Source: Actinomycetota bacterium (GTDB lineage: Bacteria > Actinomycetota > UBA4738). From it: a DNA stretch of 14,873 nt. The notes beneath the pieces are model-generated. The model was given only the letters and a program-made list of their open reading frames with translations, searched no databases and was not told the DNA's origin. The stretch is taken from the NCBI GenBank assembly GCA_005885015.1, contig VAYG01000019.1, forward strand, positions 1 to 14,873, in the 5' to 3' direction. The position numbers were made by a program, and so were the translations under genes. Of the stretch, positions 13,117 through 14,873 are shown piece after piece; position 1 is the first letter of the stretch; every line of letters starts with the position of its first letter.

Positions 13117-14084
13117 CTCTGCCTCCTCAGGGATCGCACGGGCCGCTCGGGCCCGTGCCGCTCAATCCTAGTACCAGGGGAGGGAGCGGCGATCGGCCGG
13201 TCGCGGGCCGGATCGGTCGCCGCCGGGTTCAGTCGCGGCCGAGGTCGCGATTCGGCCACGACCACCGAGCGGTGGCGTCCACCGGTGCACCCGATGGCGA
13301 TGGTCAGATAGGCCTTCCCCTCGGCCACGTACCCGGGCACCACGGTGTTGAACAGCGACCGGATCTTGCGGATGAACTCGCCGTACGCCCGCTGCCCGGT
13401 GACGAACTCCTTGACGGTCGGATCGGTCCCGGGGAGGGGACGGAGGCGGTCGATCCAGTACGGGTTGGGCAGGAACCGCACGTCCAGGACGAGGTCGGCG
13501 TCGCGGGGCAGGCCGTTCTTGTACCCGAAGGACACCAGGGAGACCTGGATGCGCGTCTCCGCCGGGGTGCGGGCGAACAGGTCCCGGACCCGGTCGCGGA
13601 GGTCGTGCGGGGACATGCCGGTCGAATCGATGATCAGGTCGGCGCTCTCCTTGAGCGACTGCATCATCAGCCGCTCCTTCCGGATGCCCTCGACCACCCG
13701 GTCGTCGGGAGCCAGCGGGTGCCGCCGTCTGGTGGCCTCGTAGCGCTTCACCAGGTCGTCGTCGGACGCCTCGAGGAACAGGATCCGGTACGGGATGTGG
13801 AGCGCCTTCAGCCCCTCCAGGCCCTTCGACAGCTCGGTGAAGAACACGCCCCCTCGGACGTCGGCGACGATGGCCACCCGGGCCGGGCTCCCCGACGTCG
13901 TGGCCAGCTCGGCCATCTTCCCGATCAACGCGGGAGGGAGGTTGTCCACGACGAAGTAGCCGAGGTCCTCGAAGCACTTCGCGGCCTCCGACCGACCGGC
14001 CCCGGAGAGGCCGGTGATGATCGTGAAGTCCACCGCGCCGGCGGGTTCGTCCGGAGCCGTCTGGCGGCGGGTCGCCGTGGCCAT
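13113..14084 (-). CDS. rapZ: RapZ-family nucleotide-binding protein with a damaged C-terminus
   Basis: A 323-residue frame. Residues 1-278 match the RapZ (YvcJ) P-loop family, which binds nucleotides and signals on cell-wall precursor metabolism or small RNAs. Visible landmarks are Walker A GLSGAGRS (25-32), DNLPPALI, FLEASDDDLVKRYEATRRRH, SFGYKNGLPRDADLVLDVRF and LPNPYW, and the C-terminal GCTGGRHRSVVVAE (265-278). Family members continue with a helix and end in a sequence such as HRDLGRE. Here, directly after AE, the frame is a 45-residue Arg/Pro-rich tail without family features, and the expected end NRDLGRD-stop is present in another frame at 13252-13229. About 17 codons and the frame have been lost. 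The ATG at 14084 lies two bases after the uvrC stop. The N-terminal part may still fold; function of the C-terminal domain is doubtful. Confidence 0.88.
   Translation of the reverse strand: MATATRRQTAPDEPAGAVDFTIITGLSGAGRSEAAKCFEDLGYFVVDNLPPALIGKMAELATTSGSPARVAIVADVRGGVFFTELSKGLEGLKALHIPYRILFLEASDDDLVKRYEATRRRHPLAPDDRVVEGIRKERLMMQSLKESADLIIDSTGMSPHDLRDRVRDLFARTPAETRIQVSLVSFGYKNGLPRDADLVLDVRFLPNPYWIDRLRPLPGTDPTVKEFVTGQRAYGEFIRKIRSLFNTVVPGYVAEGKAYLTIAIGCTGGRHRSVVVAESRPRPRLNPAATDPARDRPIAAPSPGTRIERHGPERPVRSLRRQR
13136..13158 (-). promoter_or_regulatory. 5' leader hairpin of gap
   Basis: A perfect 9-bp inverted repeat, GCACGGGCC and GGCCCGTGC around a five-base loop CGAGC, lies 19 bases upstream of the gap ATG and just before its AGGAGG ribosome-binding site. 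Its first base falls about seven bases after a possible -10 box, so the transcript may start with the stem. Without a T tract it is better read as a 5' stabilising or regulatory stem than as a terminator. Confidence 0.5.
13165..13170 (-). promoter_or_regulatory. Candidate -10 box of the gap operon
   Basis: TAGGAT on the minus strand fits the actinobacterial TAnnnT rule and sits in the spacer between the ancestral rapZ stop (13229) and gap. No convincing -35 hexamer is seen at 16-18 bases. The position would put the start of transcription near 13158. Confidence 0.35.
13229..13252 (-). pseudogene. Out-of-frame remnant of the original rapZ 3' end (NRDLGRD-stop)
   Basis: In a frame different from the one used by rapZ, the minus strand reads N-R-D-L-G-R-D and then TGA at 13231-13229. 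Actinobacterial RapZ proteins characteristically end in HRDLGRE or similar, so this is the original terminus. It follows directly on the codons for VVVAE with no room for the 17 or so residues that normally separate the two. It marks the right-hand side of a short deletion. Confidence 0.7.
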
Positions 14085-14086
14085 GG

Positions 14087-14873
14087 TCAGCCAGCCCTGC
14101 GGGCGGCGGCCACCAGCTCCGAGGGAGTGGTGGCCGGGGCGTCCGGACGGTGGAGGTGGTCGTAGACGATCATGGCCAGGACCGGGCCCACCCCAGGAGT
14201 GCCCCGGATCTCCTCGACGGTGGCCGTGCGAAGCCGGGCCAGCGACCCGAACCGCTTGAGGAGGGCTTTCTTCCGGGTCGGGCCCACTCCGGGGACGTCG
14301 TCCAGGGGCGAACGAAGGGCCCGCTTCTCCCGCTTGGCCCGGTGGTAGGTGATGGCGAACCGGTGGGCCTCGTCCCGGAGGTGCTGGAGCACGAACAGCG
14401 CCTCGGATCCGCGCGGGATCACCAGCGGCTGCGGCTGCCCGGGGAGGTAAACCTCCTCGAGCCGCTTGGCCAGGCCCACGGCCGGGATGGCCAGACCGTG
14501 CTCCGCCAGGACCCGTTCGGCCACGGCGAGCTGGCCGCGGCCCCCGTCGACGACGATGAGGGAGGGAGGATAGGCGAACCTGCCGGGCCGCCTCCGGCCA
14601 TCTCCGGGGCCGGCCTGCGACCTCCCGTCGGACGCCGCCACCAGCCGGGCCAACCGCCGGCGAAGGACTTCCTCCATGGAAGCAAAGTCGTCCTGTCCGG
14701 GCACTCCCCTTACCTCGAATCGGCGATAGTCGCTTCGCTTGGGCAGGCCGTCCTCGAATACCACCATGGACCCGACCGTGTCGGTCGGCCCGAGGTTGGA
14801 GATGTCGTACGCCTCGATCCGCAGCGGCGCGAGGGGCAGCCCCAGCACGTCGCCGAGCTCGGCGAGGGCCCTC
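14087..14873 (-). CDS. uvrC: UvrC excinuclease subunit C, C-terminal part (5' end outside window)
   Basis: About 261 residues of the nucleotide-excision-repair nuclease UvrC, open at the right edge. The sequence starts in the RNase H-like nuclease domain (RIEAYDISNLGPTDTVGSMV), continues through VFEDGLPKRSDYRRFEV, PPSLIVVDGGRGQLAVAERV and IPRGSEALFVLQHLRDEAHR, and ends in the tandem helix-hairpin-helix DNA-binding domain (DDVPGVGPTRKKALLKRFGS, then IRGTPGVGPVLA). UvrC makes the cuts on both sides of a lesion with UvrB. A Gly/Arg-rich insertion of about 20 residues lies between the ARLVAAS segment and FAYPPSLIVVDG; such inserts vary among actinobacteria. It precedes rapZ by two bases, the conserved uvrC-rapZ pairing. 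Confidence 0.95.
   Translation of the reverse strand, partial: RALAELGDVLGLPLAPLRIEAYDISNLGPTDTVGSMVVFEDGLPKRSDYRRFEVRGVPGQDDFASMEEVLRRRLARLVAASDGRSQAGPGDGRRRPGRFAYPPSLIVVDGGRGQLAVAERVLAEHGLAIPAVGLAKRLEEVYLPGQPQPLVIPRGSEALFVLQHLRDEAHRFAITYHRAKREKRALRSPLDDVPGVGPTRKKALLKRFGSLARLRTATVEEIRGTPGVGPVLAMIVYDHLHRPDAPATTPSELVAAARRAG

Overview
The window looks like chromosomal DNA from a high-GC Gram-positive-type bacterium, most likely a deep-branching Actinomycetota and perhaps a metagenome-assembled genome. The reasons are uniformly high GC, GTG/TTG starts, a lipoprotein-anchored peptide-binding protein, and the conserved actinobacterial chain uvrC-rapZ-...-gap-pgk-tpiA-...-secG-tRNA-Leu. No genus can be named from sequence alone.

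Layout. Positions 1-1906 are mixed-strand housekeeping and accessory genes: a 3' gene fragment (+), a SnoaL/NTF2-like protein (-), a membrane-anchored GH25 muramidase-like protein (+) and a SixA-type histidine phosphatase (+). Positions 1907-2465 carry no intact gene. They hold the C-terminal remnant of an unrecognised protein, the first ~45 residues of a metallo-beta-lactamase-fold protein, and a pair of tandem 22-bp repeats that abut the 3' end of tRNA-Leu(GAG). From 2466 to the right edge everything lies on the minus strand. Read in transcription order it is: uvrC (partial), rapZ, gap, pgk, tpiA, apgM, a five-gene oligopeptide ABC transporter (binding protein, two permeases, two ATPases), secG and tRNA-Leu.

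How the genes work together. gap, pgk, tpiA and apgM encode four steps of lower glycolysis in a tightly packed, partly overlapping operon. The ABC transporter imports peptides, and its order A-B-C-D-F with overlapping ends is that of one transcription unit. A strong hairpin followed by a TATAAT box separates the binding-protein gene from the permease genes, which suggests separate expression levels.

Most interesting points. (1) rapZ has lost about 17 codons near its 3' end. The usual actinobacterial terminus survives out of frame as NRDLGRD-stop at 13229-13252, so the reading frame runs on for 45 unrelated codons into the gap start. (2) yvcK and whiA, which usually lie between rapZ and gap, are absent here. 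(3) The peptide-binding-protein gene is split by a frameshift near 8135. (4) Tandem repeats and gene stubs beside tRNA-Leu look like the scar of a mobile-element event. I did not find a convincing undescribed multi-gene system; most of the window is conserved core genome.
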